Source of the DNA: Oscillospiraceae bacterium
GTDB lineage: Bacteria; Bacillota; Clostridia; Oscillospirales; Ruminococcaceae
DNA: 38,606 bases
Direction of reading: 5' to 3'
Assembly: GCA_009783205.1 (NCBI GenBank)
Contig: WRHO01000017.1
Span: forward strand, 1 to 38,606
Shown: in pieces, positions 17,339 to 25,145 of the stretch
How positions within the stretch are numbered: the stretch's first letter is position 1
Layout of the letters: every line of letters starts with the position of its first letter
The notes under the pieces: generated by a model
Databases searched by the model: none
What the model was told of the DNA's origin: nothing
Seen by the model: only the letters and a program-made list of their open reading frames with translations
Made by a program: the position numbers and the translations under genes

Positions 17339-20023
17339 TTACTCTGTTAAAAGTTTTTTTATCTCGGACAATTCGCTTAATGCATCCATAGGGGTCATAC
17401 TGTTTAAATCGAGCGATTTGATTTTATTTACGGCGTTATCGCGTTGAATAAGCGCGAAGTCGATTTGACCGCCCGCTTCTTCCTCAATCTGAAGCTGTTC
17501 CTCGAGTTCAATTTTAGAATTAAGCTCCATTTGCTTGAGAACTTTTTTTGATTCGGCTATTACCTTATCGGGAAGTCCCGCTAATTTAGCCACCTCGATT
17601 CCGTAGCTTCTGTCGGTTCCCCCTTCGATTATCTTGTGTAAAAATGTTATCCTTTCGCCGCGCTTTGCTACGTTAACGCTATAGTTTTTTATGCCGGGGT
17701 TTTGTTTTTCGAGTTTTATTAGCTCGTGGTAATGGGTCGCAAAAAGCGTTTTACAACCGATTTTATTGTTGATATATTCGGCGACGGCTTTTGCTATTGA
17801 AACGCCGTCAAAGGTAGATGTCCCCCGCCCTATTTCATCGAGAATGACAAAGCTTTGAGCGGTCGCGCCCGATAAAATCTCCGCAACCTCTAACATTTCT
17901 ACCATAAAAGTAGACTGTCCCGCGCTAAGGTCATCGCTCGCGCCGACTCGCGTGAAAATTTTATCGACGGCTCCGATTAACGCCGATTTTGCCGGGACAA
18001 AGCTCCCCATTTGCGCCATAATGACCGTAAGAGCGATTTGTCGCATAAAAGTCGACTTTCCCGACATATTTGGCCCGGTTATAATCATCAACCGCGTTGC
18101 CCCGCTTTTTGAGTCCGAATCAAGACGACAGTCGTTGGGCGTGAATCCCGCCCCTTCAAATTCGAGATTTTCACACAACATTTTTTCGACGACGGGGTGT
18201 CGCGAATCTTTTATATCTATTACATTATCGAGGGTTATTTCGGGTCGACAATAATTTTCTCTTACCGCGACGTCCGCCAATGAACAAATTAGGTCGATTT
18301 CGGCGACATTGCGCGCCGTAGCGTGGATTTTTTCATATTCGTTTTCAATAAATGCTTTTACGTCTTTTATGATTTCCGCCTCTAACTCAATTGCCTTTTC
18401 CTTAGCCGAAAGAATATCCTCCTCAATTTTTTTAAGCTCGTCGGTGATGTATCTTTCTGCGTTCGCTAAGGTTTGTTTCCTGTGATAATGTTCGGGGGCA
18501 GAATTGATGTTTGATTTGGATATTTCGATATAATATCCGAATACTCTATTATATCCTACCTTTAAGTTTTTAATTCCGGTTGCCGTTTTTTCGCGTTCTT
18601 CTATTTCCGATAATAGTGCGTTTCCGCCGTCGGTTAACCCCCTAAGCCTGTCCAATTCTTGATTAAACCCGTCATTTATATAGCCGCCGTCGCGGGTAAT
18701 TGCGGGCGGTTCGGGAATTATTGAGTTTTCTATAAGCGCGGAAACTTCGGATAAACAGTCGACCCCTCTGTCGAGCTCGGCAAGAAGACTCGACGAAAAG
18801 CCGCTCAAAAGCCCTTTTATAATCGGCAATTGTAAAGAGGCTTTTCCCAATGCGGATATATCTCTCGGATTTGCAGTTTTGTAAACAATCCTCGACATTA
18901 GTCGCTCGAGGTCGTATATGCCCGAAAGGGTTTCGCGTATTTGGGACAGCTTCGGGGTATTTTTTGTCAACTCTTCAACCGCGTCGAGACGTTTTATAAT
19001 TGTAAGGTGATGCTTAAACGGCTCTTGTATTAATTGGCGTATACGGCGTTTTCCCATTGCCGTTTTTGTGCGGTCGAGAACCCACAGGAGCGTGCCTTTT
19101 TTCTCGCGGTTACGCATTGTTTCGGTCAATTCTAAATTGCGGCGCGCGGTCATTCCTATTTCCAAATGCTCGTCCGTAAAGGCGGAGCCGCTTTTAACAG
19201 ATGTAAAGCGAACTTCGAGCGTTTTTTGTGTATGCTCTATGTATTTTAACAAAGCCGATAACGCGCCCGATTCGGCGTTATTTGTGCAGACGGCGTTTTT
19301 GCTTTCTTTGTCAAAAAGCTCGCCGAGTTGTTTTTTTATATATTCGCGGTCGGGAACAAATTGTTCGTCGTTCGCTACCTCCGCGAGACAGGTTGTACGT
19401 GTTCTTAAAAAATCCCCCGCTTTTTTATAATCCATAAAAGCGGGATTAAACATAACCTCGGCGGGCATAAATCGCGCAATATGATTTATAATATCCGCCT
19501 CGTTATCGACCCCGCTTACAAAAAGCGTCCCCGTCGACAAATCGCCGAAGGCGAGTCCCGTTTGTCCCGATTGGTCGGCAAAAAAGCTGCCTATGTAATT
19601 ATTTTCGCCCTCGTTCAACATGGAATCCTGTGTAATTGTTCCGGGGGTGACGAGACGGACAACCTCTCGATTAATTTTACCTTCGGGAGTTTCGATTTGT
19701 TCACACATCGCTACCCTAAAGCCTTTTTTGATTAACCTTTGAATGTATGTCTCGGCGGCGTGATGCGGAACTCCGCACATAGGTGTACCCGCCCTCGCCG
19801 TTAAGGTGAGAGCGAGTTCTTTTGAAATATTCACCGCGTCCTCAAAGAACATTTCATAAAAATCACCGAGCCGGTAAAACAATACATATCCGGGATGCTG
19901 TTCCTTTATATCGAGGTATTGTTGCAGCATAGGGGTTAAATTTGCTTTTTCCGACGTCAAGATTCGCCCGTCAGACGAGCAAAGCCCGTCCTTTGGGCTT
20001 ATCCCTTGTTTAGCTTTCTCCAT
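17339..20023 (-). CDS. mutS: DNA mismatch repair protein MutS
   Basis: MutS recognises mispairs and small loops and starts repair with MutL. The mismatch-reading motif DFYEMF is at about 54-59, and the ABC-type ATPase carries Walker A ITGPNMSGKST (~645-655), Walker B VILDEIGRGTSTFDG and LFATHYHEL. The 894 residues include an N-terminal extension of about 25 residues before the usual LTPMLQQYL. ATG 20023 is preferred to GTG 20035, which lies only 1 nt after AAGGAG. In B. subtilis the order is miaB(ymcB)-ymcA-cotE-mutS-mutL; here miaB and the YmcA/YlbF gene precede it but no mutL follows. The leader contains heptamer repeats. Confidence 0.97.
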   Translation of the reverse strand: MEKAKQGISPKDGLCSSDGRILTSEKANLTPMLQQYLDIKEQHPGYVLFYRLGDFYEMFFEDAVNISKELALTLTARAGTPMCGVPHHAAETYIQRLIKKGFRVAMCEQIETPEGKINREVVRLVTPGTITQDSMLNEGENNYIGSFFADQSGQTGLAFGDLSTGTLFVSGVDNEADIINHIARFMPAEVMFNPAFMDYKKAGDFLRTRTTCLAEVANDEQFVPDREYIKKQLGELFDKESKNAVCTNNAESGALSALLKYIEHTQKTLEVRFTSVKSGSAFTDEHLEIGMTARRNLELTETMRNREKKGTLLWVLDRTKTAMGKRRIRQLIQEPFKHHLTIIKRLDAVEELTKNTPKLSQIRETLSGIYDLERLMSRIVYKTANPRDISALGKASLQLPIIKGLLSGFSSSLLAELDRGVDCLSEVSALIENSIIPEPPAITRDGGYINDGFNQELDRLRGLTDGGNALLSEIEEREKTATGIKNLKVGYNRVFGYYIEISKSNINSAPEHYHRKQTLANAERYITDELKKIEEDILSAKEKAIELEAEIIKDVKAFIENEYEKIHATARNVAEIDLICSLADVAVRENYCRPEITLDNVIDIKDSRHPVVEKMLCENLEFEGAGFTPNDCRLDSDSKSGATRLMIITGPNMSGKSTFMRQIALTVIMAQMGSFVPAKSALIGAVDKIFTRVGASDDLSAGQSTFMVEMLEVAEILSGATAQSFVILDEIGRGTSTFDGVSIAKAVAEYINNKIGCKTLFATHYHELIKLEKQNPGIKNYSVNVAKRGERITFLHKIIEGGTDRSYGIEVAKLAGLPDKVIAESKKVLKQMELNSKIELEEQLQIEEEAGGQIDFALIQRDNAVNKIKSLDLNSMTPMDALSELSEIKKLLTE

Positions 20024-20043
20024 ATATACTATCACACTCCTTA

Positions 20044-20067
20044 ACTGTCAATTGTCAATTGTCAACC
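20044..20067 (-). repeat. RTTGACA heptamer repeat in the YmcA/YlbF-mutS junction
   Basis: On the minus strand this reads as three consecutive TTGACAA-type heptamers, and the TGA stop of the upstream gene falls inside the first one. It leads directly into CAGTTAAGGAGT, the mutS ribosome binding site. A longer version lies before the GH94 gene at 33101-33154. Confidence 0.75.
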
Positions 20068-20481
20068 GCACCCGCTGCAACCGCCGCAACCGCCGCTTCC
20101 GCAGCCGCCCGCGGGTTGAACTTCGCAGGTTTCGGGGTCTTCCCCGTCACAGCACATACTTATAATCGCGCTTATATCGCGAATCATTTCGTCCATTGCG
20201 TTTTTAGAATCGGTAAATTTAATCATGTTTTCGTTTTCCATAATCTTTGCGTAAACATTTTGCGCTTCCTCGTTAAGCGCGTTGACCTTTTCGGTATCCT
20301 TTACGTCGTCGGGTTTATTCGCCTCCATCGTCAGCTTTTGCCGTATAAGGTTAAACTCGCCTATAACCGCCTGTAGCCCTTCGTCCGCGTCGTTGAGTTC
20401 CTTTGCTTTTTGATACGCCGCGTATCTTTCGTCCGCTTGAATCACCTTGCCGAGCTCCCTCGTCATTTTAATTGTGTCCAT
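20062..20481 (-). CDS. YmcA/YlbF (RicA/RicF) family protein with Cys/Gly-rich tail
   Basis: This 139-residue all-helical protein belongs to the YlbF/YmcA family, whose B. subtilis members form the RicAFT complex that assists RNase Y-dependent mRNA processing and carries Fe-S clusters. The helical part spans ~1-110 (ERYAAYQKAKELNDADEGL). The C terminus has seven cysteines, ending AGGCGSGGCGGCSGCG. Placement directly after miaB and before mutS matches ymcB-ymcA-mutS of B. subtilis, so a YmcA (RicA) identity is favoured by synteny. ATG 20481 is chosen because an upstream ATG (20493) is 1 nt from the AAAGG ribosome binding site. Confidence 0.85.
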   Translation of the reverse strand: MDTIKMTRELGKVIQADERYAAYQKAKELNDADEGLQAVIGEFNLIRQKLTMEANKPDDVKDTEKVNALNEEAQNVYAKIMENENMIKFTDSKNAMDEMIRDISAIISMCCDGEDPETCEVQPAGGCGSGGCGGCSGCG

Positions 20482-20488
20482 GTTTATA

Positions 20489-20503
20489 ACCATTCCTTTC
20501 CGA
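20489..20503 (-). promoter_or_regulatory. Conserved translation-start motif TCGGAAAGGAATGGT (YmcA/YlbF gene)
   Basis: This is the reverse-strand copy of the pattern seen before hpt. Its AAAGG is 13 nt from the chosen ATG 20481; the ATG inside the motif is in frame. Confidence 0.7.
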
Positions 20504-20596
20504 GGTATAAAACCTCTACGAATAAAAACCTATCCGGCTTCGGGGCGGCAGAGCCACCCCTGCCAGCTTTTATTCAAACTTCCTCATTTCTTTCTA

Positions 20597-21973
20597 TTAC
20601 TTTTTGAATACTCCTCGAAATACTCCTTGAACCGCCCATTTTAACGCCTTATCTACTTTAATATTGACAAATTTTCCCGTAATATCCAAATCCTTTGGTG
20701 TATTAACAATATCGGTAATAACCCCTTCTCTGCTTTTTCCGGAAAACTCGCCGCCGGCTCTGCCCGCTCCCTCGCACAAAACATTGAGCGTTTTACCGAT
20801 ATACCGCTCATATGCCGAGCCGCTCGCCTCGTCGAGAACCGCCAACATTTCGTTAAACCGCGAGCTTTTCTCTCCCGCTTCAACATTGTCCGACATTTGC
20901 GCCGCCTTTGTTCCTTCGCGCTTTGAGTATATAAAAGTGTATGCCGAATCAAAACGAATTTTGCGGATTAGGTCGAGCGTTTGGTCAAAATCGTTGCGCG
21001 TTTCTCCGGGGAACCCGACAATTATATCTGTCGTTATTGATATGCGAGGTATGCGAAAACGCGCATAATTGATTATATCGGTATATTGTTGTATAGTATA
21101 ACCGCGATTCATCGCCCGCAAAACCTCGTCGCTTCCCGATTGTACCGGTAAATGCAGATGATGTGATATTCGCGCGGACTCGGCGATTACGTCAATAAGC
21201 TCTTTTGATAAATCCTTCGGGTGCGAGGTCATGTAGCTTACGCGAAAATCGCTTCCCCCGATTTCTTCGCTTTTTATACCGTCGATTTGCCGCAATAAAT
21301 CCGCAAAGCTTGTATTTCCGGTGAGACCCTTTCCGTAGCTGTTGACGTTTTGCCCGAGCAACATGATTTCCTTAACGCCGTCGTTTATCAAACCGCGTAT
21401 TTCGTTAAACACCGCGTCGGGCGTTCGCGAGCGTTCCCGACCGCGCACATACGGTACCACGCAGTATGTGCAAAAGTTATCGCAACCGTACATTATCGGA
21501 ACGTCTGCTTTTAAGCCGCCCTCTCTTCGAATCGGTAAATTCTCTCTGTCCGACATTTCGGGAGTTTTTGAATCCGATATATCGACAACGCGCTTTTTCT
21601 CTTGAATTACGTTTTCGAGCAATTGCGGTAGCTTGGGGAGGGCGTGTGTTCCGAAAATCAAGTCGACAAAAGGAAAGGTTTTGTACAGTTTTTCGGTGAT
21701 ATGCTCCTGTTGAACCATGCAACCGCAGACGGCTATAATCAAATTGGGGTTGCGGCGTTTTTGATGAATCAACGCGCCGACATTTCCGAATACACGCGTT
21801 TCGGCGTTTTCGCGAACGGCACAGGTGTTGAATAAAATTAAGTCGGCACTGTTTATATCCCGCGTGAAGCCGTAACCGATTTCGGCTAACATTCCGTTTA
21901 TCCGCTCCCCGTCGGCAACATTTGCGCGACACCCGAAGGTGCGGGTATAAGCCAATTTAGCCTTAACTCTCAT
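20597..21973 (-). CDS. miaB: tRNA-2-methylthio-N6-dimethylallyladenosine synthase
   Basis: MiaB is a radical-SAM enzyme that adds the methylthio group to i6A37 of tRNAs. The three cysteines of the auxiliary cluster are C15 (TFGC), C51 (NTCAVREN) and C85 (CGCMVQQE). The radical-SAM motif is C164xxxC168xxC171 (GCDNFCTYC), followed by VPYVRGRERSR, a MiaB hallmark. A TRAM-like C-terminal domain follows. The length, 458 residues, is typical. ATG 21973 overlaps the end of the SGNH lipoprotein gene by 11 nt, so the two genes are coupled. MiaB rather than the related MtaB is supported by the VPYVRGRERS and C-terminal pattern and by its neighbours. Confidence 0.94.
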   Translation of the reverse strand: MRVKAKLAYTRTFGCRANVADGERINGMLAEIGYGFTRDINSADLILFNTCAVRENAETRVFGNVGALIHQKRRNPNLIIAVCGCMVQQEHITEKLYKTFPFVDLIFGTHALPKLPQLLENVIQEKKRVVDISDSKTPEMSDRENLPIRREGGLKADVPIMYGCDNFCTYCVVPYVRGRERSRTPDAVFNEIRGLINDGVKEIMLLGQNVNSYGKGLTGNTSFADLLRQIDGIKSEEIGGSDFRVSYMTSHPKDLSKELIDVIAESARISHHLHLPVQSGSDEVLRAMNRGYTIQQYTDIINYARFRIPRISITTDIIVGFPGETRNDFDQTLDLIRKIRFDSAYTFIYSKREGTKAAQMSDNVEAGEKSSRFNEMLAVLDEASGSAYERYIGKTLNVLCEGAGRAGGEFSGKSREGVITDIVNTPKDLDITGKFVNIKVDKALKWAVQGVFRGVFKK

Positions 21974-22781
21974 TTACAAAATCCCAAGCGGCTTCACCTA
22001 ATCTTATTGCGTCCTCTCCGTCATATATATTGTCCTCGTTAATGTCCTTTACCTGAATATCAAATAAAGTCGAAACGAAAACACAAGCGGTAAAATACGC
22101 GCCGCAATTGTTGGCGTGAAAATCGTCTTCCTTGTATAGCTCAATATCGGGGTGTTGAGCATATGCGTAAACCCACGCGTCGGCGGCATTAACAAGAATT
22201 GCGTTATATAGAAAAGCGGCGTCTTTATATGGTCTCGTAAGCTCCTCTTGAAAACTTTCGTCGGGTTTTCCGTCTATGTTAGCCCAAGCGGGATTGTATA
22301 AAACGGGAATTATATCAAATTCCTCCGCCGTGTTGCACAATAATTCCAAATCGGCGAAAAAGACCTCCGTCTCAAATTGTCGCCCGCCGTAATCTTGAAA
22401 AACTGCGTAATCATAAGCGTTTTCCCTAAGCTTTTCCAACGCCTCTTCCATATTGTCGTCTAATGTCGCGCCGCCGTTAGTCACAACGTCGAATTTCACC
22501 GTTACACCATACATTTGAGAAAGCTTTGCGACCTGTCCCGGAACCCAACCGGTTGCCGTAAAGCTGTTTCCGACAAATAGAATATTGAATTCATTTTGCC
22601 CTTTAATCGGCTCGCGTTTAACCGCCGCTTGTGTTTCGATGTCCGCTTGTTCTTCGGTTGTTGCCTTAGTCTCGGACGGGTTTGCTTGTAAATCGTCTTC
22701 GACGGAACATGAGGCGAAAATAATCGCCGCCATAAATTGTATAATCAATAATATAACTAATAAAATAAAGTTTTTCTTCAT
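21963..22781 (-). CDS. SGNH-fold hydrolase-like lipoprotein
   Basis: A signal peptide ends in the lipobox IIFASC (Cys25), so the protein is likely tethered outside the membrane. After a Thr/Glu/Ala linker comes FNILFVGNSFTATG, the SGNH block I with nucleophile Ser73; TNGGATL supplies a Gly near 103, and DDFHANNCGAYF supplies the Asp219-x-x-His222 of block V. The family includes esterases and carbohydrate deacetylases; the substrate cannot be told. The C terminus reads DINEDNIYDGED, which has acids or Asn at positions 1, 3, 5, 9 and 12 as in a Ca2+-binding loop, though this may be chance. It sits between ysxC and miaB, with a coupled overlap into miaB. Confidence 0.8.
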   Translation of the reverse strand: MKKNFILLVILLIIQFMAAIIFASCSVEDDLQANPSETKATTEEQADIETQAAVKREPIKGQNEFNILFVGNSFTATGWVPGQVAKLSQMYGVTVKFDVVTNGGATLDDNMEEALEKLRENAYDYAVFQDYGGRQFETEVFFADLELLCNTAEEFDIIPVLYNPAWANIDGKPDESFQEELTRPYKDAAFLYNAILVNAADAWVYAYAQHPDIELYKEDDFHANNCGAYFTACVFVSTLFDIQVKDINEDNIYDGEDAIRLGEAAWDFVNES

Positions 22782-22807
22782 TTAACCGAATTCCTCTCTA
22801 TACCTAC

Positions 22808-23428
22808 TTATACCTCTCTGTGCATCTCTATACAATGTCTCAATTCCTCCACCCCTTCTCCCGTTTCTGACGAAAACTCTATCATGTCGACTATCATTCC
22901 GCTCGTATCTGTATCGCGGCTTATTCCCTCAAGGTTTTTGTATAACTCTCTCATTTTCTCGCGTTGACTCTTTTTGAGCTTGTCCGCTTTAGTTAAAACA
23001 ATTATATGTTTTATCCCCGTCTGTCGCAAGAAGTCGAGCATCATTAAATCGTCCTTTGTCGGCGGGTGACGAAAGTCGATTAATTGTATCAAAAGCGAAA
23101 TACGCCCCGATTGAAGATATTTTTCTGCGAGCGTTCCGAACCTCTCTTTTTCGGTTTTTGATATCTTTGCATAACCGTAGCCCGGTAAATCCACAATAAA
23201 TATTTGAGCGTCAATATTAAAATAGTTAATGGTGATTGTTTTACCGGGTCTTGAGCTGACCCGCGCAAGCGATTTTCTGTTTAAAAGCTTATTGATAAGC
23301 GACGATTTACCCACATTTGAGCGACCGGAAAACGCTATTTCCGGGATTAAATCGGAAACGGGCGGGAATTGTGTAAATTTACCGTAGGTCGCGTGAAGCT
23401 CGGCATTATGCCAGTTTATTTTTTTCAT
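22808..23428 (-). CDS. ysxC: Ribosome biogenesis GTP-binding protein YsxC/YihA (EngB)
   Basis: This is a small essential GTPase needed for 50S subunit assembly. G1 GRSNVGKSS is at about 35-43, then the switch region RPGKTITINYF, G3 DLPGYGYAK and G4 LTKADK. The length of 206 residues fits. It begins 8 nt after the zinc-ribbon gene, with AAGGA before ATG 23428. In many Firmicutes it follows lon; no lon is present here. Confidence 0.96.
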   Translation of the reverse strand: MKKINWHNAELHATYGKFTQFPPVSDLIPEIAFSGRSNVGKSSLINKLLNRKSLARVSSRPGKTITINYFNIDAQIFIVDLPGYGYAKISKTEKERFGTLAEKYLQSGRISLLIQLIDFRHPPTKDDLMMLDFLRQTGIKHIIVLTKADKLKKSQREKMRELYKNLEGISRDTDTSGMIVDMIEFSSETGEGVEELRHCIEMHREV

Positions 23429-23436
23429 AGTGTTCC

Positions 23437-24129
23437 TTAATTATAACAACGGGGACAGGTTCCGATATACTGTCTTATACCGTCGGCGGGGTATACGTGA
23501 ACAATATTATTTGAGTTTGTATGGACAGATATAATGTTCCAGCCGTTAGATTCAAAAGTTACCACAACATTCGGTATGCCGTGTCCGCGACCGTTGGGAA
23601 ACCCGTCGTCCTCCGTTACGCAGAGGTAATAGACATATTCTCCGCGCGCGTTTGATTCGGTTACAAACTCCGACACGGTGTTATGGGCGATTTTTACATC
23701 CATTAACGATGACGAACAACTCGACGCGCCTGTATAATTTAAAAAAAGCGGTATAGTAATTGCGGCGACTATTATGGTAATGAAAATCGAAATAAAGAAA
23801 CAGACGGCGTTACTTATAATCCCCGCTATGGAAATGGCGGAATATGTACCCGTTTTCTTGCTTTTCATATTGGATAATACACCCAATATGACGCCGACGA
23901 CCGCAATAAGCGTCCCGAACGGGATTAACGATAATCCCGCACAGACTATTGCCGCGATACCGAGACCGAAGCCGGGATTTTTTGTGTTCGCATTTGTTAT
24001 ATTCGCGTTTTCTTGAAGCGTTTGCGGTTGTATTTGCGGTTGTATAAGCGCGATTTGTTTCTCGCCGCAATTTACGCAAAATTTAACGTCGTCTTTAATT
24101 TTAAAGCCGCATTTTTCACAGTATTTCAT
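23437..24129 (-). CDS. Zinc-ribbon membrane protein (DUF4190-like)
   Basis: The N terminus is a zinc ribbon with C4, C7, C18 and C21 (YCEKCG...FCVNCG). After a Gln/Pro linker there are two to three hydrophobic segments between about 55 and 135 (GLGIAAIVCAGLSLIPFG and AVCFFISIFITIIVAAITI) with a GLG/K-rich loop, the arrangement of DUF4190-type proteins. The C-terminal ~90 residues are probably extracytoplasmic and end in a further CPRC. The function is unknown. It is the first gene of the minus-strand operon, with a good promoter at 24166-24194. Its ATG is immediately preceded by a three-codon mini-ORF, ATG GTC ATG TAA. Confidence 0.85.
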   Translation of the reverse strand: MKYCEKCGFKIKDDVKFCVNCGEKQIALIQPQIQPQTLQENANITNANTKNPGFGLGIAAIVCAGLSLIPFGTLIAVVGVILGVLSNMKSKKTGTYSAISIAGIISNAVCFFISIFITIIVAAITIPLFLNYTGASSCSSSLMDVKIAHNTVSEFVTESNARGEYVYYLCVTEDDGFPNGRGHGIPNVVVTFESNGWNIISVHTNSNNIVHVYPADGIRQYIGTCPRCYN

Positions 24130-24136
24130 TTACATG

Positions 24137-24151
24137 ACCATGCCTTTCCGA
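24137..24151 (-). promoter_or_regulatory. Conserved translation-start motif TCGGAAAGGCATGGT (zinc-ribbon gene)
   Basis: AAAGG lies 13 nt before ATG 24129. The ATG inside the motif opens a three-codon reading frame whose TAA directly abuts the gene's ATG, so here the inner ATG is in frame but separated from the gene by a stop. Confidence 0.7.
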
Positions 24152-24165
24152 GCCGAAGTATTTTA

Positions 24166-24194
24166 ATTATAAATCAATTTTTTAAAAAAGTCAA
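24166..24194 (-). promoter_or_regulatory. Housekeeping-sigma promoter of the minus-strand operon
   Basis: On the minus strand TTGACT (24194-24189) and TATAAT (24171-24166) are separated by exactly 17 nt. It would drive the zinc-ribbon, ysxC, SGNH, miaB, YmcA/YlbF and mutS genes and probably the redox-subtilase-helicase tail. Confidence 0.8.
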
Positions 24195-24294
24195 TAATTT
24201 TCCATTAATAAACTAAGTATATATTTTGACTCGTTAAGAGAAAATATAAATATTAGAACCTGTGTTCAAGAAAGGAAATTCAACTTATTTAATT

Positions 24295-24960
24295 ATGAAA
24301 GCTTTATTAAAAATCAGTATTCCGGTATTTGTGGTTGCGGCAATATTCGGAGTTTACAGCAGAAATCTCGACACCGTTCCCGTTTATTCACAATACGGGT
24401 TTCAAGGGCAAGAGGTCGAGGAAATACAACGTGTAATGCGCGAGTGGGGTGTGTTCAGCGGGGAAATAACCGGGTATTACGGCCCGGATACAGAAGCCGC
24501 CGTACGCAAGGTGCAGGAGTATCACGATTTGAAGGTCAACGGTATTGCCGATAACGCAACCCTTGAGGTACTCGGAATTAACTTGAACAGCAGTCCGCTC
24601 ACCGCCGACCAGTCGGATATAAACCTTCTTGCGCGAATGATTTCGGCAGAGGGGCGCGGGGAGCCGTATGAGGGGCAGGTAGCAATCGGCGCGGTTATTG
24701 TCAATCGTATGAATCACCCGTCATTCCCCGATACAATTGCGGGCGTTTTGTATCAGGACGGGGCGTTTACCGCCCTTGTGGACGGACAGTTTAATGAGCC
24801 TATTGCGGATTCGGCATACTCGGCGTCGCGAGACGCGCTCGAGGGGTGGGACCCGTCGGGCGGCGCGATTTATTATCACAACCCCGAAAAACACAACAAT
24901 GCGTTTATGAACTCGAGACCGGTTATTAAACGTATAGGTAATCATTTATTTTGCGAGTAA
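24295..24960 (+). CDS. sleB: SleB-type spore cortex-lytic enzyme
   Basis: A hydrophobic N-terminal segment (residues ~5-21) acts as signal or anchor. Residues ~35-95 are a peptidoglycan-binding repeat (QGQEVEEIQRVMREWGVFSG, YGPDTEAAVRKVQ). The C-terminal Hydrolase_2 domain has ARMISAEGRGEPYEGQVAIG with the presumed catalytic Glu119, then VNRMNHPSFP and GQFNEP. This is the architecture of SleB, a lytic transglycosylase acting on muramic-lactam cortex during germination. ATG 24295 is used; the frame extends to GTG 24262 but AAAGGA (24271-24276) lies between them. It is a single-gene unit followed by a hairpin. Other cell-wall hydrolases share the fold, but the context of a sporulating clostridium fits. 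Confidence 0.85.
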   Translation: MKALLKISIPVFVVAAIFGVYSRNLDTVPVYSQYGFQGQEVEEIQRVMREWGVFSGEITGYYGPDTEAAVRKVQEYHDLKVNGIADNATLEVLGINLNSSPLTADQSDINLLARMISAEGRGEPYEGQVAIGAVIVNRMNHPSFPDTIAGVLYQDGAFTALVDGQFNEPIADSAYSASRDALEGWDPSGGAIYYHNPEKHNNAFMNSRPVIKRIGNHLFCE

Positions 24961-24977
24961 ATTATAGCAGTTCCGCA

Positions 24978-25013
24978 ATAACAGGGGTGACAGAACACGG
25001 TCGCCCCTGTTAT
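24978..25013 (+). terminator. Hairpin after sleB
   Basis: ATAACAGGGGTGA (24978-24990) pairs with TCGCCCCTGTTAT (25001-25013), 13 pairs with one G-U, around a 10-nt loop. The tail is only moderately T-rich. Its place just after the stop codon suggests termination. Confidence 0.6.
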
Positions 25014-25067
25014 TTCAATGATTCTCAATGCTTAATGTTATATATATGTAAAATTTAACAAAAACAC

Positions 25068-25096
25068 TTGACATGGTATATAAACGCTTGTATAAT
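25068..25096 (+). promoter_or_regulatory. Perfect consensus promoter of hppA
   Basis: TTGACA (25068-25073), 17-nt spacer, TATAAT (25091-25096). The predicted leader is about 45 nt and is very AT-rich. Confidence 0.88.
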
Positions 25097-25145
25097 AATA
25101 CTAATATTATAAAATATTAGTAATTTATGTAGGAGGATATTGTTT

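Noticed and set aside
20504-20600. Small GC-rich hairpin (GGGGCGG / CCACCCC) between miaB and the YmcA/YlbF gene as a terminator or REP element
   Set aside because: The stem has a G-T mismatch, no T-tract follows, and the genes around it belong to one operon.
24217-24247. Forespore-sigma-like promoter (GTATA, 16 nt, GAGAAAATAT) before sleB
   Set aside because: Only part of the -10 consensus matches and AT-rich DNA gives such matches easily.
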